Positions 1 through 11,500 of a stretch of DNA of 64,000 bases are shown here, piece after piece. The notes under the pieces were generated by a model, which made no database searches, had not been told where the DNA came from, and saw only the letters and a program-made list of their open reading frames with translations. Both the position numbers and the translations under genes were made by a program. The stretch's first letter is position 1. Each line of letters starts with the position of its first letter. Source of the DNA: Sthenelais limicola (lineage: Eukaryota > Annelida > Polychaeta > Phyllodocida > Sigalionidae); contig OW804094.1 in the NCBI GenBank assembly GCA_942159475.1, positions 58,152,966 to 58,216,965 of the forward strand, in the 5' to 3' direction.

Positions 1-430
1 CACTTGGCACAAGCCACATCTCCTACACAAGTGTACACATTTTTTTTGCACATTTAGTCGATTCTGCTAGTGTTGTCTGAAAGTGATTAATACTACATAT
101 ATGCTTCTATTTTGTTTACTGTTATGTTTGATGTACATATTAAATCAAATTTTAGCGAAATTTAGGTCATTTTAAAGGAATTGAAACACAATTTGTAGGC
201 AAAAAGTGTCTTTGAGTCAGCCCCATTTGCGGGAGTTCATGGGGTGACACATTCCACAGCTGTCATCACCACCTCAGTTCCTTTCTTCTGGCATATCACC
301 CTGGGATCAGCTGGGGGTGCCACTGGGGTCAGCTGGGCTGTCCTTTTCTTTAGACCTTTTTAGAAATCAGAATTAAATGTATAATTCAAAATCTGCTGTG
401 CTACTCACATTGTGAGAGTGAAATAGAACT
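1..430. other. Non-coding DNA at window start
   Basis: No coding exon, RNA gene or clear repeat is visible. The sequence is AT-rich with a small G-rich patch near 300-345. Confidence 0.5.
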
Positions 431-450
431 TTAAATGAAATTTGGCAAAT

Positions 451-1121
451 GAAAAATGACTGACACATACATCACCAGGTACAGTCTAAGCCCCGAAACC
501 TGGCAAGAGGAAGACTGCTGATGAAGCAGACAAGGCAACGAGAAGCATGCACAGCATGTATTAGAACAACCGAACCTGCTACGGCTGACTGTTGGGAAAG
601 GCTGACTGACGACTAGGAATAGGCTAGCTGACAACTGGGAAAGACTAGTGACACCGGGAGAGACTGGGTTCAAATTGTGCAGCTTTTGCCGGTGGGCTCT
701 GCGGGCATGAAACACGGTCCGGAACACCCATGGGGCTGCACAGGAGGTCAAGTTGTGGAATGCAGTCCAGAAATGGATGTGAGACAGCATAGGAGACAAG
801 CCTGGACACACACCATAGCGCTTATAGCCTATACCACAACTTCGAAAGAACGGCATTGCCTTGGAGGATAACATCTGGAATGGCCTTGACTGTAGGTGGA
901 AGGGGGTTCACTTACGGCGCGGCCCCTGGAAACCTGCAGTCGCTAAGTGGAGCCTGATCAGCTCTGCTGGGGCACCTCTTGAAGAACACCAGGTACAGTC
1001 TAAGCCCCGAAACCTGGCAAGAGGAAGACTGCTGATGAAGCAGACAAGGCAACGAGAAGCATGCACAGCATGTATTAGAACAACACACTTCAGGTGTTGA
1101 TGTATGTGCCAGTCATTTTTC
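451..1121. mobile_element. Inverted-repeat-flanked unit containing two identical 98-bp copies
   Basis: The left end (about 451-473, GAAAAATGACTGACACATAC) is matched in reverse complement at about 1098-1121 with one or two differences, giving terminal inverted repeats of about 23 bp. Inside, a 98-bp block occurs twice in direct orientation, at 473-570 and 987-1084, and I see no difference between the copies. The DNA between them is GC-richer than its surroundings and has no convincing coding sequence. It may be a non-autonomous transposon. No flanking target-site duplication was recognised. Confidence 0.55.
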
Positions 1122-1374
1122 GCTAAATCTTTAACAAAACCAATCAAAATAATTTTAGATGCATTGTGCTTAAATTTACAAACATTTTTGTGTTTTCTGC
1201 ATCATTGTAGCTCATAATTATATAAGATTAATTGTGAACATCTTTTGAATACTGCCATTCTTGAAGGCCCCTTCTTTTTTATGGCACCCCCCTACCAACT
1301 CTATACCCTAGTCCCTACAGGTGGTGACTTATTGTTAGGTCTAGTCACAATAAATTTTAAATAAATTTTTCGTT

Positions 1375-2175
1375 CAGTTTTGCAAAAGGAAAATTTTACG
1401 ATTGACTTATTTTGACTTTACGATTGACTATTTCGACTTAAAATAAACTTTTCTGACTTTTTTATTGAATATTTCGACTTTACGATTGACTATTTTAGTT
1501 TTTACAATTGACTTTTCTGACTTTATGATTGACTTTTCTGACTTTACGATCGAATATTTGGACTTTTGACAATTGACTTTTCTGACTTTATGATTGACTT
1601 TTCTGACTTTATGATAGACATTTCTAACTTTACGATTGACTATTTCGACTATACGATTGACTATTCCGACTTTTTGGATTGACTATTCTGACTTTTTGAT
1701 TGACTGTTCTGACTTTTCAATTGACTATTCTGACTTTTCAATTTACTGGTCTGACTTTTTTGATTGACTGTTCTCACTTTACAATTGACTGTTCCGTATT
1801 TACAATTGACTATTCTGACTTTACCATTGACGTTTCTGACTTTATGATTGTATGTTTCGACTTTACAATTGACTTTATGATTGACTTTAAGCTTCTTTAC
1901 GATTGACTTTCCTGATTTTACAATTGTCTATTTCGACTTTATGATCTGACTTTTCAATTGACTATTTCAACTTTACGATTGACTTTTTCGACTTTACGAT
2001 CAACTTTTCTGACTTTAGATTGACTCTTTTGACTTTACGATTGACTATTTTGATTTTACGATCAACTTTTCTATCTTTACTATTAACTATTTTGACTTTA
2101 CGATTGACTTTTCTGACTTTACAATTGACTTTTCTGACTTTATGATTGTTATTTCGACTTTACGATTTCCTCCTC
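1375..2175. repeat. Degenerate ~21-bp minisatellite, array 1
   Basis: Dozens of imperfect copies of a unit like GACTTTACGATTGACTATTT run head to tail; frequent 1-3 base indels blur the period. The plus strand is T-rich and shows the recurrent words TTTGAC, CGACTTT and GATTGACT. Related arrays occur at 5529-5885, 12125-12840 and 13215-13835. Open frames through it (for example 1700-1906) are repeat artefacts. Confidence 0.85.
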
Positions 2176-3030
2176 CCAATCTCTCCCTTTCGCCCTCACT
2201 CTCCCTCCCACCTTCTCTCTCTCTCCCTATTCAATGGATTTAAGGTCAGGTTTTTTTTATTTTTTAGAAAAAAAAAACAGACAAAAAAAGGATCTGACAC
2301 AGATATTGAAGCAATTGGGTGGAAAGATTGTAAAATCCTTCCACCCCCTGTTTCCTGAGACAGGAAATACCCAGGCCTGTCTCCAGACATAACCCTTAAT
2401 TGTAGTCCATACCAAAACCAAGCCTATGAACCCTACATTGGTGGTCATAAGTCGGTGAAGTGGGTAGTGGCTAGACCGACTGGGGAGAGGAGGAGGTGGA
2501 AGCATTATGAAATTTACTTTGATGAAAAATTGGCCTTATAGAAGTTGTGAATGTGTATTTTTTTTCATATTGCATTTAAGGCCACTGCTAATTTTTAAAA
2601 AAGCCATCTACCTCCTGACCCAAATTTTCACCATGATGTAATCGGATTCAAAGCTATTTGCTATGTTTAACTAATAAATTAGTGTTAGAAATTGGTTAAC
2701 ATCCAGGGTTCCCAGTGCTGCCTGAAATCAATCCCCTATCAGTGCCCCTACACCAGAATTCTGGGTCGCCCAAAGGGGGCATGATTGAGATCTTATTTGT
2801 CTTCCTATTTCTCCCACTTGTTTCATCTCTTGTCTATCTGCTACAGGGCTGCCAACCTGGGGAAGGCAAACAAGCCTGAGGTTTTCTGTGTCACCTCCTC
2901 CCCTCGAGCCAGAGCCAACTTATGTTTATTCTCAGGCTTATAAATTGCAATGAAATTGTCACGGAAGCTGAAATTATTATGGCTATGTTTGCTGTATTTC
3001 ATGTCTTAGCTCTTGAATTACTCTTGTGTG
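2176..3030. other. Non-coding DNA, nothing recognised
   Basis: Pyrimidine-rich at its left edge, then mixed sequence with A runs near 2265-2290. No gene, RNA or repeat unit could be supported. Confidence 0.4.
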
Positions 3031-3345
3031 AGTGAGAGAAGAGATCTCGAGGTAGCAAGAGAGAAATGAGAGAGAGAGAGGGAATTCGAGAGAGAGAGAA
3101 ATGAGAGAGAGAGAGAATGAGAGAGAGAGACAGATAGAGAGAGAGAGACAGAGATAGAGGGAGAGGGAGAGAGAAAAAAATGATAGAGATAGAAAGAGAG
3201 GGGGAGGGGGGAGCGGGAGATAGAGATGGTTTACACGGCCGGAATTTTTTTTTAAATTGTGCCGTTCACATGGAAATTTACCCTCACAATGAAAGAGGGA
3301 GAGGGAGTGGGAGAGGGAGCGGGACAGGGACAGGGACAGGCAACA
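3031..3345. repeat. Purine-rich (GAGA) tract
   Basis: Long GAGA and GGGA runs on the plus strand are broken by a short interval near 3230-3285. The mirror-like polypurine composition could form triplex (H-) DNA. The apparent Ser/Leu-rich frame on the minus strand is a compositional artefact. Confidence 0.8.
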
Positions 3346-3925
3346 CAACAACAGCACAACAGTGACCAAATAAAGCATCTAAACAGGGTTCAATTTGTGA
3401 TACTGTTAATACAGATAATAATTTACAGAAAGAACTCGGAAGAGAAAGATTGTGGGAGAGGGAACAAGGAGAGATGAGGATGTGGGCTTTAAAAAAGTGA
3501 GCAGTATAGTCGTTAAACCCTTTCTTGTATTATATTATTAAGCGTCAGCTTTTCTACTCTCACTTCAAAATGGAGACACATATATTACTGACCAGGGTGC
3601 CCCCCGACTGTTTAGGCCACTTTTTCTCCACCTTCTCCCGAAATCTGTCTTTTATGTCTCAGAGCTTGCCATAGAGTAATGTGTCCGACGTTGTCCTATT
3701 TGAATCAACTTTCAGCTTACATCTGTGAAGTGCTTCCTATTTCAGTGTTAAGTGGAAGGGGTCACACCAAAGCCCTCATTATTACAATAATTACTCTTGA
3801 CTAAGGATTTAGCCCTTATCAAAAATTGGGCCTAGAATGCATCTTTTATCAGATGAGACAGCTTTCCCAGAACTCACCCTGACCTTGCATTCATCTGACC
3901 TTGCACCAGAAAATGATAGGAAAGT

Positions 3926-3974
3926 CACCACCACTACCACCACCACCACCACCACCACCACCACCACCACCACT
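3926..3974. repeat. (CCA)n microsatellite
   Basis: About 16 near-perfect CCA triplets. They abut the left edge of the 115-bp tandem repeat block. Confidence 0.9.
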
Positions 3975-3975
3975 A

Positions 3976-4325
3976 AAATCCCATGAGGACAGAATTTTTT
4001 TTTTATCATTTTTTTTTCATCTACCTTGTCTAGGGTCTTGCTCCCAACCGCAAAATGCCATTAAAACGCTCCAAACCGCAAATATCATTAAAATCCAATT
4101 AGGACGGAATTTTTTTTTATTATTTTTTTTTCATCTACCTTGTCTAGGGTCTTGCTCCTAACTGCAAAATGTCATTGAAACGCTCTAAACCACAAATGTC
4201 ATTAAAATCCCATTAGGACGGAATTTTTTTTTATCATTTTTTTTTCATCTGCCTTCTCTAGGGTCTTGCTCCTAACCGCAAAATGCCATTGAAACGCTCC
4301 AAACCACAAATGTCATTAAAATAAA
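3976..4325. repeat. 115-bp tandem repeat, block A (three units)
   Basis: Three successive units of about 114-116 bp each contain CTAGGGTCTTGCTCC, then AACCGCAAAATGCCATT, then GGACGGAA followed by two T runs. The same unit forms block B at about 5160-5530. Confidence 0.85.
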
Positions 4326-5159
4326 TCCCATTAGTACAGGCATTTTAGGTAAATTTTAGGCCAAACCCGGAATAAAATAATGTAAAGCTGATTTTTGGAT
4401 ATATGATGTGGGACACATGGGGGAACATTCACTGAAAAGTTCCCACCTGGGGACTGTGTGCTTTTTGAGATTTTGACGTTTTTGCGTCATTTTTCACAAA
4501 ATAGCATTGGTCTCTATGGGAAAAAGCACCTGGTTCAGGCCATTATTGCCAACATTAAGAATATTTGGCATTGTTATGTGCAGGGAATATAAAATATATA
4601 AAATATACTGTACAGGTTGAGGTACCATAGTAAACATGGACGTATGGAGATTCCAAAAATATATATTTCAACAAAATATCTTTTTTTTAAAAAATTCTGT
4701 TGCCATGGCAACGGTCAGATTTTGGTAAAAAAAAGCATTTTTTTAGATCAGGTCATAATATTTGGGGACCTAATTGTCTACATTGTGCATGTTGTGACAC
4801 ATTTTTTAAATTTGGCATGTTGTTAAATAAGGCCTGAAATTTTCAAAAAGCACCAGCTACAAGTTGGTAGACATCCCTGGTGGCCAGTAGCTGCAAAATT
4901 CAAGATGGCCGCCCAAAACAGTAAATATGGCATATCTTGGCTTCTATTTGGTAGATCTCCAACTATAATACCATTTTATTGATGTTTTTAAATATGAGGA
5001 ATTCATTTCTGAAGGTCATTTTATGTTCCAAGGTCATTTTCAAGGTCAAAATCCAATATGGCCCCTACTGAGTAACAAGAATGTTTTCTCAGCTCTCGTT
5101 GTAGGCCTATATGCATTCCGTTGGTGTACATATTCATTAATAAGAACAATTTTCTTAGG
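4326..5159. other. Spacer between two 115-bp repeat blocks
   Basis: No gene is visible. The stretch is bracketed by copies of the same tandem repeat, so it is either an insertion that split one array or the inside of a larger repeat unit. It contains a short perfect inverted word (TTGCCATGGCAA near 4701). Confidence 0.4.
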
Positions 5160-5530
5160 ATCAATCTTCCCAACCGCAAAATGCCATTGAAACGCTCCAA
5201 ACCACAAATGTCATTAAATAAATCCCATTAGGATGGAATTTTTTTTAAAAATTTTTTTTTCATCTACCTTGTCTAGGGTCTTGCTCCCAACCGCAAAATG
5301 CCATTGAAACGCTGCAAACCACAAATGTCATTAAAATCCCATTAGGACGGAATTTTTTTTTTTTATTTTTTTTTCATCTACCTTGTCTAGGGTCTTGCTC
5401 CTTACTGCAAAATGTCATTGAAACGCTCTAAACCACAAATGTCATTAAAATCCCATTAGGACGGAATTTTTTTTTATCATTTTTTTTCCATCTGCCTTCT
5501 CTAGGGTCTTGCTCCTAACCGCAAAATGCC
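5160..5530. repeat. 115-bp tandem repeat, block B
   Basis: Three further units are nearly identical to block A in sequence and orientation. The last unit stops within the CCGCAAAATGCC word, and minisatellite array 2 begins immediately. Confidence 0.85.
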
Positions 5531-5912
5531 TAGACTTTTCAATTGACAATTCTGATTTTTCGATTGACTATTTCAACTTTCCATTTGATTTGACTATTTT
5601 GACTTTTTGAGTGACTATTTTGACTTTGATTGCCTATTTAGACTTTTCGATTGACTTTTTTGACTTTTCGATTGACTTTTTGATTGACTTCTGACTTTTT
5701 GATTGACTATTTCGACTTTTTGATTGACTATTTCGAGTTTTCTGACTTTCTGATTGACTTTTCTAAGTTTCTGATTGACTTTTCTAAGTTTCTGATTGAC
5801 TTTTTGATCGACTTGCTGATTGACTGTTCTGACTTAACGAATGACATTTTTGACTTTTTGATTGACTTTCTGATTGACTATATCTCCCCCTCCCCCTCCC
5901 CCTCCCCTTCCT
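5529..5912. repeat. Minisatellite array 2 and (TCCCCC)n tail
   Basis: Same ~21-bp family as array 1 (words GATTGACT and TTTTGACTTT). It ends at about 5885 and is followed by four copies of TCCCCC at 5887-5910. Confidence 0.8.
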
Positions 5913-6583
5913 TATCTGCGCTCTGTTGTAGCGGGCCTCTGATATATATCTCTCTCCTCCTCCTTCAGTTTATGGCCCTGGCGGTGACCCTTTTATCCGA
6001 GGTATAAGTTGGCAGTTTGACCCTTCTTAAAGGACACGGCTACATTCCTGCAAAGTTTAATTAAATTGCAGGACAATTATCTCCCAATTACCTTAAGTCA
6101 TCCCGATGATGATATCTTAGCCGAAATATTAATTCCCAACAGTCCCAAATTTCATTAATAAATGATATCGGTATTCAACTCAAGTCCTAATTGGTCACAT
6201 TCATACCCACACATCCCTCTTCAATGCTTTGTTCACTGAATTAAGAATGAATTACGAATTCTATACATTCCCACATTCAAAGGCCACAAGGGTATATCAT
6301 GAATGAAATCGAAATATAACTTAATGGAATTGTACTTAGTTTCATGACCAAGTAATAGAATAATACTTATTTTTCACTGGTCAAATCAATAAGGCCACAA
6401 AAAATAGGTGTGTTTCCGATTCCCCCCATCACCAACCCCCTACATAGAAAAACATTCTCCTCCCTGCCTTTTTTGGGCCTAAATTGAAAACATATCCCTC
6501 TTCACCACTGTATAAACACCCCACCTATTAGCTGACGCTTGTGTTGGTATACTCCACACTCCGTCAGCCTCATTCCTCTCTTG

Positions 6584-6961
6584 TATTATTGTACTGAGTC
6601 CCTATACTGGCACTCACTTAGAATAGCCTATAGACAGGAGAGGGAGGAAGGGGTTGGGAGGAAACGGGGGGGGGGGGGATAGGAAAGGGGGGGAATGGAG
6701 GGGGAAGGTTGGAAGGTGCTAGGAAGAGGGAGAGAAGGGAATGTGATTCTGCGTCACCCCTGGAAATTATTTTTGAACAGGGGAGGGTGGGGAAGGGAGA
6801 GGGAAGGAATAGGGGATGTCTTCCCGGTGATAAACGGGGGCAGCTAGTATTATATTATATTATATTATATTATATTATATTATATTATATTATATTATAT
6901 TATATTATATTATTGTACTGAGTCCCTGTACTGGCACTCACTTAGAGTAGCCTATAGACAG
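6584..6961. repeat. Direct repeats around a G-rich tract and (TTATA)n microsatellite
   Basis: A 54-bp sequence at 6584-6637 recurs at 6908-6961 with two visible differences (it includes TACTGGCACTCACTTAGA). Between the copies lie a G-rich stretch with a run of more than ten G near 6668 and a 5-bp TTATA microsatellite at about 6848-6912. The arrangement suggests slippage or a small segmental duplication. Confidence 0.8.
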
Positions 6962-7999
6962 ATTGTTTGTCGTCCATTTTATTTGACAACAATTTATTGC
7001 TTTCATTGTTAATGTAAATATTATCAAAACCACCATGCTGAGTTCCTGTACTGGATTTAATAGAAAAACGCACCTTATCGGGGAATATTAAGTGCTATGA
7101 TTATTTCCGATATTATTTCTGATATTCTCAGATTCGTTTTGCCGTTTTACCCTATTATGTATCAGTCCTTCTCTCTAGATAATTTGCCTCTATCAAGGGA
7201 GCGGCTGGAAGATCTGGGAAGTTAAAAAATAGGTTCCCAGAAGTATTTGTCACTGTAAACTCTAAATCAAAAAATCTCCAAATTAAAAAAAAAACGTCTA
7301 GTAAATTGTCGGATTCCTATAAGAAGTAGAAACACAACTGCCTCTACGATCCAAGTGCCGAAGGACCAAAGCCACACAAAAATATATGCAGTATTTCCTT
7401 CAAAACATAGGAAACATGTGGTTGTGGCAAGGGCCCATGATCCCTCACGCATATTATATATTATATATGCATCTGGTAGACAGGTGGTAATACTAGCTGA
7501 AAGTTATTATTGAGAATAACATCGCCTCGAAATATTATATATTTAGAGAAAGTGTGTTTTACTTTAAGATATAACATACTAAGCTGGAAAAAGTACCAAA
7601 AATATTACTTTACTCCTGGCTAGTTTTAGCAGATAGTAAAGGCTGGGAATGGTGCCATCATCAACGTAACCATGGTAACATGGTATGAATCAGAGGACAG
7701 TAAACAGTTAGTCAGCACCTAGATGCACTGGTCTGCCCAGCAGCCTCTTCCCCCACCTTATGTGGTTGCCTTATGAATATAATAATCATATCAGACTGAC
7801 TGTTGACAGGATGTTCCCTAGAATAAAAGTCTAGTATTGATCTACACTTTGAAAATCAATTTGTTTATTTATTTCATGGATGAGGATAAAATTGGAAGTC
7901 TAAATGGAAATGTATGCATGTATGACGTATATTGTCAGTTTTATCATATATAATTTACGCTGTGCATACGAAAATGGTGCCTGTGGGTTCTTGTATGGG
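6962..7999. other. 5' flank of shootin-1, nothing recognised
   Basis: AT-rich DNA without supported genes. Enhancers could lie here, but the sequence alone does not show them. Confidence 0.4.
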
Positions 8000-8077
8000 T
8001 GAATATTTCTTGGAATTGGATTAGGGGGACTTGCATAGTCCCCCTAATCCCCCTAATCCAATTCCAAGAAATATTCA
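8000..8077. repeat. Long hairpin with 32-bp perfect arm
   Basis: The left arm (8000-8031) begins TGAATATTTCTTGG and ends GGGGGACT. The right arm (8037-8077) is its exact reverse complement except for an extra 9-bp copy of CCCTAATCC. The loop is TGCAT. It sits about 230 bp upstream of the TATA box of the shootin-1 gene. Possibilities are a tiny foldback element, a cruciform, or a small-RNA precursor if transcribed. Confidence 0.85.
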
Positions 8078-8308
8078 GAGTTAGTCCTGGTGACACTACA
8101 TAAGCCTTATATATATATATCTTTATTATAATGAGCACGACTGCCCTTTGAGCCTTTAACAATGCCCCAGGGTTGTTTTACGCCATTTTGGGATTTCCAT
8201 CCATCTCAGGTGGAAATAACTTCCTCGTGGACTATGGAGGGTGCTCAAACGGTAATAACTCAATTAGTTTTAAGATCACCGAGAGGAGGAGTGCGACACG
8301 GTCAGAGA

Positions 8309-8318
8309 TATATAAATA
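8309..8318 (+). promoter_or_regulatory. TATA box of the shootin-1 gene
   Basis: TATATAAATA lies 234 bp upstream of the ATG in coding exon 1, with no splice site needed in between. Transcription would start near 8340, giving a 5' leader of about 210 nt. Further upstream non-coding exons cannot be excluded. Confidence 0.5.
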
Positions 8319-8551
8319 GCCGGTGTGCGTGAGTATGGATCACCATATACAAGTCGAAGACTCACCACTTCATTGATTGGTCTCTCAGCGTGTGAGAGAC
8401 TAGAGTGTGTTCTGGTCGTGTATTGTTTTACTGGATCCTGCTTGGGCATCCCGCTTGGAAAGTGTATAGGAAAATGTGTTAATTCTTCTAAGGAATTTTG
8501 TTTACACGCTTACAGTTGGCTGTATCCATTGATTATATCCATTGATTAAAT

Positions 8552-11500
8552 ATGGATCCACCAACCCCAGGCTCTTACAGTACGTATCATTAAGTGGTTT
8601 TATAATAGGATAACATCTTTTATTTAAAAAGTATCGTGTCTTTTGCTGCAGAATATAACAAAGTAACCTGTCTCTATCTACCATGCATTACCTTTTCATG
8701 ATAGGTTATACAGTATATAAGGTACAAGAAATACTAATTTACATGAATTCATGTTCATGTCTTTAGCTACACAATTCAATATGAGACTATATTCAAAGTC
8801 TTTGGCCTGATTTTAGTCTTTGACCTGATTTTGTCTACGTATCTTGTTGGACGGTTTGTGCTTTGCTAAAAGTAGCAATACCATTGACCAACTTCCATAT
8901 GCTTCTTCACGCCAGAGTTAACAAATATATATTACATAGGGAAATCTATTAAGAATTAATGGAGTGTTAGAGGTAAAATAGGGAATGCAAACAGCTCATA
9001 CAACCCAAAAGGAAGTTACCCTTGCATCCGTTTGGGTTAAGTAATTGATCGATCCTAACGGATCATAATCATATAGTGATATGGAATTTAAAACTAAGCA
9101 TATTATTTTATGCACATCTGTGTATGTATTTCCTGTATAATGTATTATAGTGTTGAGTAGTGTAGTGTTGGATTTGGATTTCTGATCCCATGGCGCCTAA
9201 AACCATACCCCACATCAAAATCTTGAAATAAGATAAGCCTTGCGCCTCTGAATATTATATATCCTTCCGCAACTCTTTTAATGTAGAGGCTCCTAGAACA
9301 TGTGGACTCGAATCAACTGTATGGGAATTTAGAGAAAGAGGAACTTATATTACTTCTAAGATGGGAATGATCTTGGGATTATCAAAGCGTCGCTTGTTTA
9401 ATTCAAGGAGGTTATTGATAGGGACACGGTACAATTCTTATAGATATCTTATCAGTTCCTGTCCCATCAACTCTTCGTTGCTTCCTGTATATGAAGTATT
9501 TACATTTTAAGATGCAGGACTTTATCTCGTTTTAGCGTTTCCATCTTAAATATTAAATTTCTTTGTTATGTTGTATTCCGCGGTCGGATATTTTTCTTCT
9601 AGAGAACTTCAGGACTTTTCACACACCTTAAAAAAATCAAATCTGTCACCACAAATACGTGAGCTTGTTAAGCCACACACTTGAAGATCACTGAACCGTT
9701 CAAAAAGCGCCATCAAATTCTTCAAAATTAACCATTGAATAAGTGTCAACAAACGTTTAAGAATGAGTCAGGGCAATTTGATAGCGTCATGTCTTGAGAT
9801 ATTCCAACTTTTCTCATTAATTAAACCTTTTCCTTAATAGATTTTAACATTTAATTATACTTTCTGACAAAAGGGTTTTGAGTGATGCTGGAATATTTAA
9901 TGTCATTAGAGCTATTTCACTCTACTGTGAGGTATGTATCTCTTTAATGTTGGTTAATGTTTGTTTGCGAAGTTTCTTTCCAGGTTAGTCCTTTGTGAAA
10001 TAAATTTGTCAATTTGAATAGGGGAATCCTTCTTTGTTTCGGAGGAGGAGGAAGTGGAGCCCATAAAAACAGAAGGCATTAGTTGATATCAGTTGATATT
10101 AGTTGATAGTGTAATTATCAGTTACTTTTATCAATGGCGGTCGTTATCTGTGATGTTGAAGGCAGATAACTAGAAAGGCAAACATCTTACATTGTGACAT
10201 ATTCATTCTCACACCTCGCAGTGATTTAGATTCATCAGATATCCTTGAGTCTAATAATGTATTTTTCCACTGTCTCTCTCTTTAATTGAATTAGTAGATA
10301 TTGAATGACCTAGCCGTATCATGAATGGTTGTAAACATTCATAAAGGCAGTTTATCAACTTTCTATTTTATATAAGGTATGTAAAAGTAACCAGTAAAAG
10401 TCCAAATAAAAAAGTGCAAAACTCCACCCCATACTTCTCTTACTCAACACAAGTCACAGCATAGTAAAATTGAATTTCAACCGGTTGGCAGATCCCCTCC
10501 CAACATCTTATATAAGGTATGTATTAGTTTCCTGTAATTTTACTGTTTCGAATTTTTGTCCATGCTATATTTGAACGTTCAATTCATTTTCAGGCGTCGC
10601 TGATTACGAAGATTTACTTAGGAAATACGATCAAAACCAAAAACAGGTAGGTAGGATGTAGTGGATAATTAATGTTTGCTGTTCAAAAGTGTGGATTGTT
10701 GTTAATAAGGCACGAAACGCATAGCGCTCGAGTTCCTTATAATCAACACTCCATACTTCCAGAACAAGCCAACATTTGTTATCTACTTTAACACACGCCA
10801 CCATCCACCATCCCGCAATCTATCTATCTATCCATCAATCTATCTATCAATGGATCAAAGAAGCCTCCTAACCTTGCCTCCTCTCTCCATAAATCTATGG
10901 CCTTTTATGACTCCACAGCTAGTGTCTTATTTCTCCCTGACTCAAGATTAATTCTTGGTTAATTCCTAAAAGGAACTAATCATATTGTTTTCTAATGCAT
11001 TGTTGTCAAAATCACGAACATTTCCCTGTTTTTTCATTTTCGTAGCTTGAATATAACTGTATTTGTCTAACTCTTTCACAAGGTATCAAAGGTTAAGTCA
11101 GAGGGAGTGTGGGAGAGAGGGAGTGTGGGAGAGAGGGAGTGGGAAGGGGGAGTGAGTGAGCAGAGGGAGGGCAGAGAGGAGCAGGAAAGAGAGGGGCAGA
11201 CACATAAAGGAAGAGAGAGGTGTTTTCTCTCGTTAGTCAATCCTTTACAATACTGAATGACCAGCACAGAGCCCAGCTGTAATAACACATCAGTAATTCT
11301 ATTCAGCAATGCCAGCCACTGTCATAAAGCATCCGCATAGCAATGAGAGTCCATTAATCAATTCATTTACTTCCGTTTGGTTTATAACGTGTTGTATAAT
11401 GTATCGTTTTCAAAGCATTCCATACAGTCATAAAAGGGTACGAGTGATATTCAATGCAAAACTGTTGATTATCATCCTACTAAAATCCTATAATGCATGC

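Noticed and set aside
2983..3378. Leu/Ser-rich protein on the minus strand
   Set aside because: Direct product of GA/CT-rich low-complexity DNA.
8325..8549. Open frame in the shootin-1 5' leader as a uORF
   Set aside because: The frame does not begin with ATG in the sequence and shows no conservation I can recognise.
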